Shown: piece by piece, positions 55,537 through 64,000 of the stretch
Layout of the letters: each line of letters starts with the position of its first letter
How positions within the stretch are numbered: position 1 is the stretch's first letter
Made by a program: the position numbers and the translations under genes
The notes under the pieces: model-generated
Databases searched by the model: none
What the model was told of the DNA's origin: nothing
What the model saw: the letters and a program-made list of their open reading frames with translations, nothing else
Assembly (NCBI GenBank): GCA_030268105.1
Contig: BSDZ01000042.1
Location: forward strand, 186,001 to 250,000
DNA from: Volvox africanus
Taxonomy: Eukaryota; Chlorophyta; Chlorophyceae; Chlamydomonadales; Volvocaceae
DNA length: 64,000 nucleotides
Reading direction: 5' to 3'

Positions 55537-55658
55537 TCCCCGCCCCCGCCCCCGCCCCCGCCCCCGTCCCCGTCCCCGTCCCCGTCCCCGTCCCCGTCCC
55601 CGTCCCCGTCCCCGTCCCCGTCCCCGCCCCCGTCCCCGGCCCCGGCCCCGGCCCCGTC
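55537..55658. repeat. (CCCCGY)n hexanucleotide tract, copy 1
   Basis: About 20 repeats, first CCCCGC, then CCCCGT, then CCCCGG variants. All six frames stay open as dipeptide repeats (Pro-Arg, Pro-Val/Ala, Gly-Thr/Ala, Gly-Asp), which explains the long overlapping ORFs here. The G-rich minus strand has G-quadruplex potential. Confidence 0.95.
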
Positions 55659-56775
55659 CTGGGCCAGCCTACCATTAAGCTTTTGCCCGCCATGATCAGA
55701 GATGGACCAACGGAGCAGATGGTTGGTGCGGGGGTCCAATGTCAGCTTCTAATCCCAAAGAAGGAGAATTCTAGCGTGGGAGCTGCTTGCTTGGCCATAC
55801 TGCACGCTACCCTCCCTTCCTGAAAGCTGAAACTGGTTGCCCATGAGCTCTGCGGATCGAGGATGAATGGCTCACTGCATCATCGACGACCGACCGCCCC
55901 AGACACGCCCAGCATGCCCCACTTACTCTCCAAATGAATCCGGTATCTATTAGCACTAGATTATCTGGTGCGGCCATGGGAAGCTTCATATCCGAACGAC
56001 CGGTTAGAGTTTACTCCGGCTTCAACGGTCGGTTAACTGGAATATATAGGAAAGACGTGTTTATTGCAAAATACCGTGCCAGTCCCCAAGACACCGCATC
56101 AAGGCCTGTTATCTGTTCCTCGCAACCATCAGCGCTTATTGAGGACAGCATGATTGAAATGTTGCTGTAGTTGCAGCTTTCTGGATAGATGCCCGCGAAA
56201 GTGACGTCCGACATCTCCTGAGAGCAGCAAGCAAGGGAAGGCCAGCAGTGGCCAGCTAAACTTTGAGGTTCTTTGAAAATCGAAAATCAGCGCACAGAAA
56301 ACAACTTTTCAATAATGCTGTGAGTCTTACACGCCTCGTACAGTATCACATGAATTTCCAACCAAAATAGGCAGTCAACGGTGACACTCTGAAAAGACAG
56401 TGCAAGTTGCCCGCGCCACACTGCGACACCCGTTACGTCCTCTGATTCCATCGCCCCCGCCGACGGTTCGCGATACTGGACTGACACAGCAGATACCTAG
56501 CAAAACCGGTTGATTCTCTAGTATACATATACTTGAAGTCCTGTTAAAGTTCCTGTCCGAAGTGACCCGCTCTGAAACCACATTTGGTTCACCATCCATT
56601 CGACCGTAACCAACCAATCCATTTAACCTTGGACCTCCGGTAACCCTTCGCGGCAACCGCCAGCTGACCCGCACCGGCTTTGGCTTGACCTAAGAAGTCC
56701 ACCGGTAAAACACTGTTTTATTAGAGACGTCGTCTGCTCGTAACCTTATTCCAACAAACAAATGCAAAACACTTA

Positions 56776-57168
56776 ATGCAAGGCGAGCCGAGCCATCAAT
56801 TCACATCTAACGGTAAAATCGATTTCATACCCCAGGCATCTCCAGCAGCGGCTTTGACTCATCCCTTCCAGAACTCGTCCAGGAGGCGCGTCGTACGACT
56901 GGGCGGCATCTTGGGTGGAACAAGGTGGCACAACGGAATAACGCCCCTAATAGCGATTTCTTCTCCTCCTGCCTCGTTGGAGGGAGCCGTTGGGGCGACT
57001 GAACCGCAGCCGGCAACAGCTTCACGGTTCACATCCCTTCTTGGCTTTCTGCGTCTCGTCCCTAGGGACGAACGCTTCTTGTTCGTTTCGGGAAGACGGG
57101 CAAAATGCGACCGAGCACCTTCACCAACCACCGCGCCCCAGAAGGGAAGTCGCCGCCCCCGTCATTGA
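56776..57168 (+). other. 130-codon open frame, coding status unknown
   Basis: ATG-initiated in a region of several competing frames (including a minus frame at 56859-57131). Ser/Ala/Arg-rich with no recognised domain. It is duplicated at 61028-61420. Kept as an open question rather than a gene call. Confidence 0.2.
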
Positions 57169-57460
57169 CTACCTAGGTTGGTCAACCAGGTCGAACATGC
57201 AAGCCGTTGGATTGCCGCGTCGGTGCCACTTTGCGCTCATCCAAGTCCCCTCCCCACATCCAGGCTAGCGGTCAGATCTTTGACATCTTTGTCCCTTAAA
57301 CTTCGGCTAAAACTCGCTTCTCAAACATTAAGAAGTGGGACGGCACATAAGGCTACATCACATGATGTGGTATATCAACATCAGTCAATTAACGGAGCGG
57401 CATGCGGCAACACCCTATATTCACCAATACCCTCCCTCCAAGGCATCTGCAGCATTTATC

Positions 57461-57889
57461 GAGCCTCGAGGCTCAACACGACGACACGGCGCACCTACGG
57501 GCAGTTATGGATACAACTTCCAACCCCGCACCTCCCATCTTGCGGCATTCCTCGACGCACGTCCAAATATATACAACGCAATACAAACCAACATCGCATA
57601 GAAGGGCAGAAGCCATGATTTATGTCCTCACTCTACCAGCATTGAGCACGGCACAGCATTCAGCAATCTCAGCTGGGACTGAGGCAAACAAGTGAGTCAG
57701 AGTGGTCCGGTCGCTGGCATCTTCGCTCCTTTCACCTGCCAATCCGCACAGGTCACAGCACGTTCCAGGCATCAAAGCCCCACCACTGCAGTCTGTCCTG
57801 CACCTCCGGACAACCAACGGGTGCCGGCAGCCGCCAGAAGTAGTGGTGGTCAACCATACGGAGCGCCACCAGTGGGGCCATCTGCGATC
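57461..57889. repeat. 429-bp dispersed segment, copy in duplication 2 (first)
   Basis: Ungapped match to 26373-26801. Here the left flank (GCAGCATTTATC) carries on an open plus frame through the segment (GSTRRHGAPTGSYGYNFQPR and onward to a stop at about 57600), suggesting that this is the native context and that the copy at 20.8/26.4 kb was transferred to the array-like module. Confidence 0.85.
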
Positions 57890-59788
57890 ACAAGGTTGAG
57901 GTCTAGTTTTTTATGCATCAATTTGGATGTCTATGGATTTTAGGATAGGTTCTTGGATAAGTATCTGATTGAAATAAATATGTGTGTTTGGGACAGCGAA
58001 AAATTCGTTCCACGGTGTTTGCAACGATTAATCTGCCGATGGCGGCTAACGCTAGAGGTTGGCTTGTTGGTTTGCGGGGCAAACCACGCTTCCATAGCCT
58101 CAGCAAGCGCACACCACAACAGCGCCATTGCAACAACTGTTTTGGGCTTGCCGATGGGGGCATGAGGGGACCTGTTTCGTCGCATCCCTTTCATTTGCCC
58201 ACAGCATTAGGTATATTTTTTCTGCGTGCAGTACATGTGAGGCAACCAGACGAACCGCTGTAGTAACGCCAAACTAGCGGGAGAAAAGCGTGCGGACATT
58301 TGCCCTTCTGATCGGCCCAAGTCGGTGATTGGGATATGGTGATGTCCTGTTGTTTGTTCAAGTTTGTTTTCAAGTTCGGCAGCCTACAGCGGAGTGCGGT
58401 CGTCTCCGACCTGCTTGGCCTGGCTTAACTAAATTGTGCTGTTTCCTAAGTTTGTGTGATATGGAAGGCACCATGTTTTACATTAGTCCAGTGCGGGTCC
58501 GTCTGCTTCGGGCTTCATTCGGTCCGAGTCATAATGTGTGTTCCTTAGCTGCAGGTATGGGTAGCCTGGAAGGCTTCCTTCCCAGTATTCCGTCCATCCT
58601 GTTCAGGGTGATACCGTGGTTGTGGGGTGCGGTGTTTGTCGCACCTTCACCGACCACTGGCAAACGGGCATATCCCGGCGGACGGGGACCAGGTGCCGTT
58701 CTTAAGGCTTGTGTTGGGCACGAGGCATGTGGGACACACGGTAGTGCATGGCACTGGATGGTGGAGCCGTCGGTGCGGTGAAAGCGGGTATGGTTGCTAA
58801 CGTGGGAAGTATCCCTGATGCTGTACTCACAATGATGTGTAACGCACTCATGCTTTCACACATGCGCCCTTTGTTATCCTTGTGTAGTCGTGTGGGGGAT
58901 ACCGCCGCACCCGGTACAGGTCAAGCATGGACCGTGAATGCAGCTCACCGCAGCCCTCACTTACCACCATTCATTCCACAAAAACACCGCAGCAGCTTAT
59001 GTCTTAGTAAGAACGTTAAACGTTGAAAGTCATGATGATAGGCTTTAATTGACATGAATTGCGGTCGTACAAAATTAGGTGATCGTACTACTGTACATAG
59101 GCAGTATCAAAACTGTAGCGCGCGTTTTGTGTTGTACGGCTACTGAGCCATAACCTGCCGCCACACCCTTCCTTTCCACGAGTCCGTTTCTCTGGGACCA
59201 GCGATTCTTCTGGTTATTCTGTTAATAAAATGGTTGATCTACGTAATGTATTATTTGCAGTTTATTTCTGGGGATAAGCAAGATTGATCAGCAGGCTGAC
59301 TGTGGGGGTGAACCACTGGCAGCCATGATAGATTTCCTGCTAGGAATTCTATGCAGGGCTGACCGGTTAATATTTATCACTAAGTACGCACTTGCCGATG
59401 TTAGAACGGTAGATAGATGTATCTTGACAATATAATGGGCTGCTGCGTGGAGCAGGCATGGCGTTACAAGGAGCGCATGTAACCTTTATGGGGAGCCGTT
59501 ACATACTGCCAGCCGATGCAAGCAAGGGCTTGGCAACTAACAATTTCGATCGACAAAAGCCCCATAACAAGATATAAGATATATTGATATAGTTGCCTCA
59601 GCGTCTTATCTATCATCTATGGTGGCCCTCAGATTGCCGGCAGCAGCACAGCTGTCAAGTGCTTGCGAAGTCTCTCCGGCAACCCGTGCACTGAGAGGTA
59701 CGCTTGAGATCCGCCTTATTGGGGCTCATGGCCTCCAGGACAGCAGTCATCTCAGCATCCGAGATGGAGGAGGGAAGCCCCAATCCCA

Positions 59789-59910
59789 TCCCCGCCCCCG
59801 CCCCCGCCCCCGCCCCCGTCCCCGTCCCCGTCCCCGTCCCCGTCCCCGTCCCCGTCCCCGTCCCCGTCCCCGTCCCCGCCCCCGTCCCCGGCCCCGGCCC
59901 CGGCCCCGTC
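59789..59910. repeat. (CCCCGY)n hexanucleotide tract, copy 2
   Basis: Copy of the tract at 55537-55658 with the same order of CCCCGC, CCCCGT and CCCCGG variants and the same length as far as can be counted. Such tracts normally change length fast, so this argues for a very recent duplication or an assembly duplicate. Confidence 0.95.
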
Positions 59911-61712
59911 CTGGGCCAGCCTACCATTAAGCTTTTGCCCGCCATGATCAGAGATGGACCAACGGAGCAGATGGTTGGTGCGGGGGTCCAATGTCAGCTT
60001 CTAATCCCAAAGAAGGAGAATTCTAGCGTGGGAGCTGCTTGCTTGGCCATACTGCACGCTACCCTCCCTTCCTGAAAGCTGAAACTGGTTGCCCATGAGC
60101 TCTGCGGATCGAGGATGAATGGCTCACTGCATCATCGACGACCGACCGCCCCAGACACGCCCAGCATGCCCCACTTACTCTCCAAATGAATCCGGTATCT
60201 ATTAGCACTAGATTATCTGGTGCGGCCATGGGAAGCTTCATATCCGAACGACCGGTTAGAGTTTACTCCGGCTTCAACGGTCGGTTAACTGGAATATATA
60301 GGAAAGACGTGTTTATTGCAAAATACCGTGCCAGTCCCCAAGACACCGCATCAAGGCCTGTTATCTGTTCCTCGCAACCATCAGCGCTTATTGAGGACAG
60401 CATGATTGAAATGTTGCTGTAGTTGCAGCTTTCTGGATAGATGCCCGCGAAAGTGACGTCCGACATCTCCTGAGAGCAGCAAGCAAGGGAAGGCCAGCAG
60501 TGGCCAGCTAAACTTTGAGGTTCTTTGAAAATCGAAAATCAGCGCACAGAAAACAACTTTTCAATAATGCTGTGAGTCTTACACGCCTCGTACAGTATCA
60601 CATGAATTTCCAACCAAAATAGGCAGTCAACGGTGACACTCTGAAAAGACAGTGCAAGTTGCCCGCGCCACACTGCGACACCCGTTACGTCCTCTGATTC
60701 CATCGCCCCCGCCGACGGTTCGCGATACTGGACTGACACAGCAGATACCTAGCAAAACCGGTTGATTCTCTAGTATACATATACTTGAAGTCCTGTTAAA
60801 GTTCCTGTCCGAAGTGACCCGCTCTGAAACCACATTTGGTTCACCATCCATTCGACCGTAACCAACCAATCCATTTAACCTTGGACCTCCGGTAACCCTT
60901 CGCGGCAACCGCCAGCTGACCCGCACCGGCTTTGGCTTGACCTAAGAAGTCCACCGGTAAAACACTGTTTTATTAGAGACGTCGTCTGCTCGTAACCTTA
61001 TTCCAACAAACAAATGCAAAACACTTAATGCAAGGCGAGCCGAGCCATCAATTCACATCTAACGGTAAAATCGATTTCATACCCCAGGCATCTCCAGCAG
61101 CGGCTTTGACTCATCCCTTCCAGAACTCGTCCAGGAGGCGCGTCGTACGACTGGGCGGCATCTTGGGTGGAACAAGGTGGCACAACGGAATAACGCCCCT
61201 AATAGCGATTTCTTCTCCTCCTGCCTCGTTGGAGGGAGCCGTTGGGGCGACTGAACCGCAGCCGGCAACAGCTTCACGGTTCACATCCCTTCTTGGCTTT
61301 CTGCGTCTCGTCCCTAGGGACGAACGCTTCTTGTTCGTTTCGGGAAGACGGGCAAAATGCGACCGAGCACCTTCACCAACCACCGCGCCCCAGAAGGGAA
61401 GTCGCCGCCCCCGTCATTGACTACCTAGGTTGGTCAACCAGGTCGAACATGCAAGCCGTTGGATTGCCGCGTCGGTGCCACTTTGCGCTCATCCAAGTCC
61501 CCTCCCCACATCCAGGCTAGCGGTCAGATCTTTGACATCTTTGTCCCTTAAACTTCGGCTAAAACTCGCTTCTCAAACATTAAGAAGTGGGACGGCACAT
61601 AAGGCTACATCACATGATGTGGTATATCAACATCAGTCAATTAACGGAGCGGCATGCGGCAACACCCTATATTCACCAATACCCTCCCTCCAAGGCATCT
61701 GCAGCATTTATC

Positions 61713-62141
61713 GAGCCTCGAGGCTCAACACGACGACACGGCGCACCTACGGGCAGTTATGGATACAACTTCCAACCCCGCACCTCCCATCTTGCGGCAT
61801 TCCTCGACGCACGTCCAAATATATACAACGCAATACAAACCAACATCGCATAGAAGGGCAGAAGCCATGATTTATGTCCTCACTCTACCAGCATTGAGCA
61901 CGGCACAGCATTCAGCAATCTCAGCTGGGACTGAGGCAAACAAGTGAGTCAGAGTGGTCCGGTCGCTGGCATCTTCGCTCCTTTCACCTGCCAATCCGCA
62001 CAGGTCACAGCACGTTCCAGGCATCAAAGCCCCACCACTGCAGTCTGTCCTGCACCTCCGGACAACCAACGGGTGCCGGCAGCCGCCAGAAGTAGTGGTG
62101 GTCAACCATACGGAGCGCCACCAGTGGGGCCATCTGCGATC
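61713..62141. repeat. 429-bp dispersed segment, copy in duplication 2 (second)
   Basis: Copy carried by the second 4,252-bp unit, with the same flanks as the copy at 57461-57889. Confidence 0.85.
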
Positions 62142-62810
62142 ACAAGGTTGAGGTCTAGTTTTTTATGCATCAATTTGGATGTCTATGGATTTTAGGATAG
62201 GTTCTTGGATAAGTATCTGATTGAAATAAATATGTGTGTTTGGGACAGCGAAAAATTCGTTCCACGGTGTTTGCAACGATTAATCTGCCGATGGCGGCTA
62301 ACGCTAGAGGTTGGCTTGTTGGTTTGCGGGGCAAACCACGCTTCCATAGCCTCAGCAAGCGCACACCACAACAGCGCCATTGCAACAACTGTTTTGGGCT
62401 TGCCGATGGGGGCATGAGGGGACCTGTTTCGTCGCATCCCTTTCATTTGCCCACAGCATTAGGTATATTTTTTCTGCGTGCAGTACATGTGAGGCAACCA
62501 GACGAACCGCTGTAGTAACGCCAAACTAGCGGGAGAAAAGCGTGCGGACATTTGCCCTTCTGATCGGCCCAAGTCGGTGATTGGGATATGGTGATGTCCT
62601 GTTGTTTGTTCAAGTTTGTTTTCAAGTTCGGCAGCCTACAGCGGAGTGCGGTCGTCTCCGACCTGCTTGGCCTGGCTTAACTAAATTGTGCTGTTTCCTA
62701 AGTTTGTGTGATATGGAAGGCACAATGTTTTACATTAGTCCAGTGCGGGTCCGTCTGCTTCGGGCTTCATTCGGTCCGAGTCATAATGTGTGTTCCCTTG
62801 GATTTGGCAG

Positions 62811-63017
62811 GAAGGTGCTCGTTCGGCGGTGCTACACCGCGTCTGTCAGAGCATGCATGGCTCAAAAAGGCAAGATGATGTCATCATAACTCCAGGGTGG
62901 CGTAGTGTGGTGTGGATTTCGGGCTGCAGCGTTAGCATAATTTTTCGGAATGTTGCCTTACACGGCAGCGGCAGATCCCCTCCGTATGCTCCTATTTCTC
63001 CAATTGCAGATAAATAG
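62811..63017 (+). CDS. Candidate exon after duplication 2
   Basis: After a GATTTGGCAG acceptor the plus strand stays open to a TAG at 63015-63017. It reads EGARSAVLHRVCQSMHGSKR, then DDVIITPGWRSVVWISGCSV and SIIFRNVALHGSGRSPPYAP. The beta-rich SIIFRNVALHGSG segment recalls right-handed beta-helix proteins, a weak impression only. It may be internal, with a donor before the TAG, and join the terminal exon at 63146. Confidence 0.4.
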   Translation, partial: EGARSAVLHRVCQSMHGSKRQDDVIITPGWRSVVWISGCSVSIIFRNVALHGSGRSPPYAPISPIADK

Positions 63018-63145
63018 CTCTACCCGGGGATACTCGGCCACAAATCGGTCCTGATGTATCCAGCTGTAATGTGCATTCAATGTTTTGTGGCATTAAAATG
63101 TTTCACACTCTTCGTGGACTCTCTTCGTGCCCTCCGCGCTTGCAG

Positions 63146-63250
63146 GTGGTCCCCGAGACACATCACAAATACAAGAAGCCTAAAAATATGCAGCATTTTC
63201 ATTTGGACGCAGAGACGCAGAAATATTACAAGCGCTTATGCTGCCGCTAG
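63146..63250 (+). CDS. Terminal exon, Lys/His/Tyr-rich C-terminus
   Basis: A 35-codon exon from a CGCTTGCAG acceptor to TAG. It reads VVPETHHKYKKPKNMQHFHL and then DAETQKYYKRLCCR. The basic, aromatic composition and strong acceptor make it a good terminal exon. It converges with the minus-strand gene ending at 63499, leaving about 250 bp for both 3' ends. Family unrecognised. Confidence 0.5.
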   Translation: MVPETHHKYKKPKNMQHFHLDAETQKYYKRLCCR

Positions 63251-63498
63251 GGTACTCGCTCTGGTTTGCCAGACGCCTTGCCAGGCTTCTTGCCTTCTTA
63301 GGCTACACGCACACACCCGCATCATCCTGCCAAGCCATGCCCACAGCGGTCCGCAGCTGCACCACATGACAGACGCGCGTTGCAAGACGCAGGCCCAGCA
63401 TCACACTGCAACCAGCTGCTGCAACGGCCAGTGCCAGTGCCAAATTTGCGCTGGGCCAACAGTGTGGACAGTGCTCTTCACACACGCCTCTGGTTTCC

Positions 63499-63631
63499 CT
63501 ACTTGATGATGGCTCCCACAATGCTCACCACCTTTATGGGCCCGGCGCTAGTAATAAATGGCGCCCCTTTGTAAGTGGCCACACACTCGGCGTCCGTTGA
63601 TAGGTCCGGCTGAACCTGCAGCAGGGACAGA

Positions 63632-63664
<33 letters not shown>

Positions 63665-64000
63665 CGAAACAGACCATTCGTTCGGAGGGGGGGGGCCAGC
63701 GGCAGAGAGGAAGAGTAGGCCGGGGGCTTATCGAGATTGTGGACAGGGGACGAGGCAGGGGGACGAGGGACGGACGGCCTCCATCCTTGGGGGAGGGCCT
63801 TATGCCCAATGGTTGCGCCCAGGAGGGATGTGAGATTTTAATGAGGTCGGGCAACATTGCTCCTCGTCCCTCTCCCTCTCCATCTTTTCCGCTGCTGCCA
63901 TTTCTGCTGCCTCTCACCGTTTCAAAGATCTTCTTCTTGGGGTTAAGCACTTCATCCGGTTGGCGGCCCTCCGCCCCGTACCCGGGCCAGGTGACCCGCT
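63499..64000 (-). CDS. EMAP-II-like tRNA-binding C-terminal domain, 3' end of gene (partial)
   Basis: Two minus-strand exons. One enters from the window edge and ends at 63918 (donor GTGAGA); the last is 63615-63499 (acceptor CTGCTGCAG, stop TAG). Joined in phase 0 they read RVTWPGYGAEGRQPDEVLNP, KKKIFET, then VQPDLSTDAECVATYKGAPF and ITSAGPIKVVSIVGAIIK. This matches the end of the EMAP-II/Arc1p-type OB-fold domain: LNPKKKI(W/F)E, QPDL, YKGxPF, TSAGxxKVxSI. In plants the domain is the C-terminal tRNA-binding module of methionyl-tRNA synthetase; in other lineages it belongs to AIMP1/Arc1p or tyrosyl-tRNA synthetase. It binds tRNA in the cytosol and raises aminoacylation efficiency. The catalytic part, if any, lies beyond the right edge. 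Confidence 0.88.
63631..63665. repeat. (TG)n(AG)n compound microsatellite
   Basis: TG run followed by an AG run, located in the last intron of the minus-strand tRNA-binding-domain gene (63616-63917). Confidence 0.9.

Larger units (their letters stand above)
54293..58544. repeat. 4,252-bp direct tandem duplication, copy 1
   Basis: Starts at TTAGCTGCAG and is repeated immediately downstream. A few substitutions separate the copies: 54304 A/G, 55135 T/C, 55226 T/G, 58472 C/A. The block holds the hexanucleotide tract, a 130-codon plus frame and the 429-bp dispersed segment. No gene with a recognisable domain is present; several overlapping frames of 60-146 codons are not called. Confidence 0.95.
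58545..62796. repeat. 4,252-bp direct tandem duplication, copy 2
   Basis: Second copy of 54293-58544. It ends at TTCC (62793-62796), after which the sequence continues CTTGGATTTGGCAG into a plausible plus-strand exon. The right flank therefore looks ancestral, and 58544/58545 is the new junction. Confidence 0.95.

Noticed and set aside
55367..55823. Overlapping dipeptide-repeat ORFs (and copies at 59619-60075)
   Set aside because: Produced by the hexanucleotide tract on both strands; flanking codons show no recognisable protein.
57461..57889. Insertion sequence or transposon for the dispersed 429-bp segment
   Set aside because: No inverted or terminal repeats, no target-site duplication and no transposase; the few copies are explained by segmental duplication.

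Overview
This is a eukaryotic nuclear window: its genes are broken by many GT-AG introns, there are large tandem satellites, and no operon-like packing is seen. The one gene that can be reconstructed from start to stop encodes a plant-type SNF1-related kinase 1 (SnRK1/AMPK alpha) of 556 residues on 15 exons. Its closest family resemblance, judged from memory of the family, is to green plants and green algae. With moderate GC, an interstitial TTTAGGG-like stretch in an intron and a DIRS-like reverse transcriptase remnant, a green alga is the most likely source, but the species cannot be named.

Layout. 1-7168: mostly non-coding, with a 30-bp minisatellite, a degenerate repeat, a GATA microsatellite, one minus-strand coding exon (about 3766-4644) and a weak plus-strand exon candidate. 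7169-17584: the SnRK1 catalytic subunit (+). 15661-26770: a 5,555-bp direct tandem duplication that copies the last three kinase exons and a minus-strand reverse transcriptase remnant, leaving orphan kinase exons in copy 2. 27137-44859: a block that reads, on the minus strand, as one very large leucine-rich-repeat (LRR) gene. Its 5' part is built from tandem exon-intron modules: 22 units of 543 or 659 bp, then 24 units of about 164 bp each holding a 69-nt exon. All the junction phases I worked out allow the chain to be spliced in frame into the LRR exons. 46-50.7 kb: plus-strand exons, two of them LRR. 52.2-54.0 kb: a plus-strand coding region with an in-frame TGA and a Cys-rich C-terminal exon. 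54293-62796: a second direct tandem duplication, 4,252 bp per copy and almost identical. 62811-63250: plus-strand terminal exons. 63499-64000: minus-strand 3' end of a gene with a C-terminal EMAP-II-like tRNA-binding domain.

The most unusual feature is the 28.3-44.9 kb array. Canonical donors and acceptors recur on one strand, mini-exon lengths stay at multiples of three while the neighbouring intron G-run length drifts, and two related micro-exons per long unit have the same phases, so that only one can be used between successive core exons. It could be a modular gene grown by exon amplification or a satellite that captured a gene fragment; RNA data are needed to decide. Both large duplications and the array could also be affected by assembly error, which is noted entry by entry.
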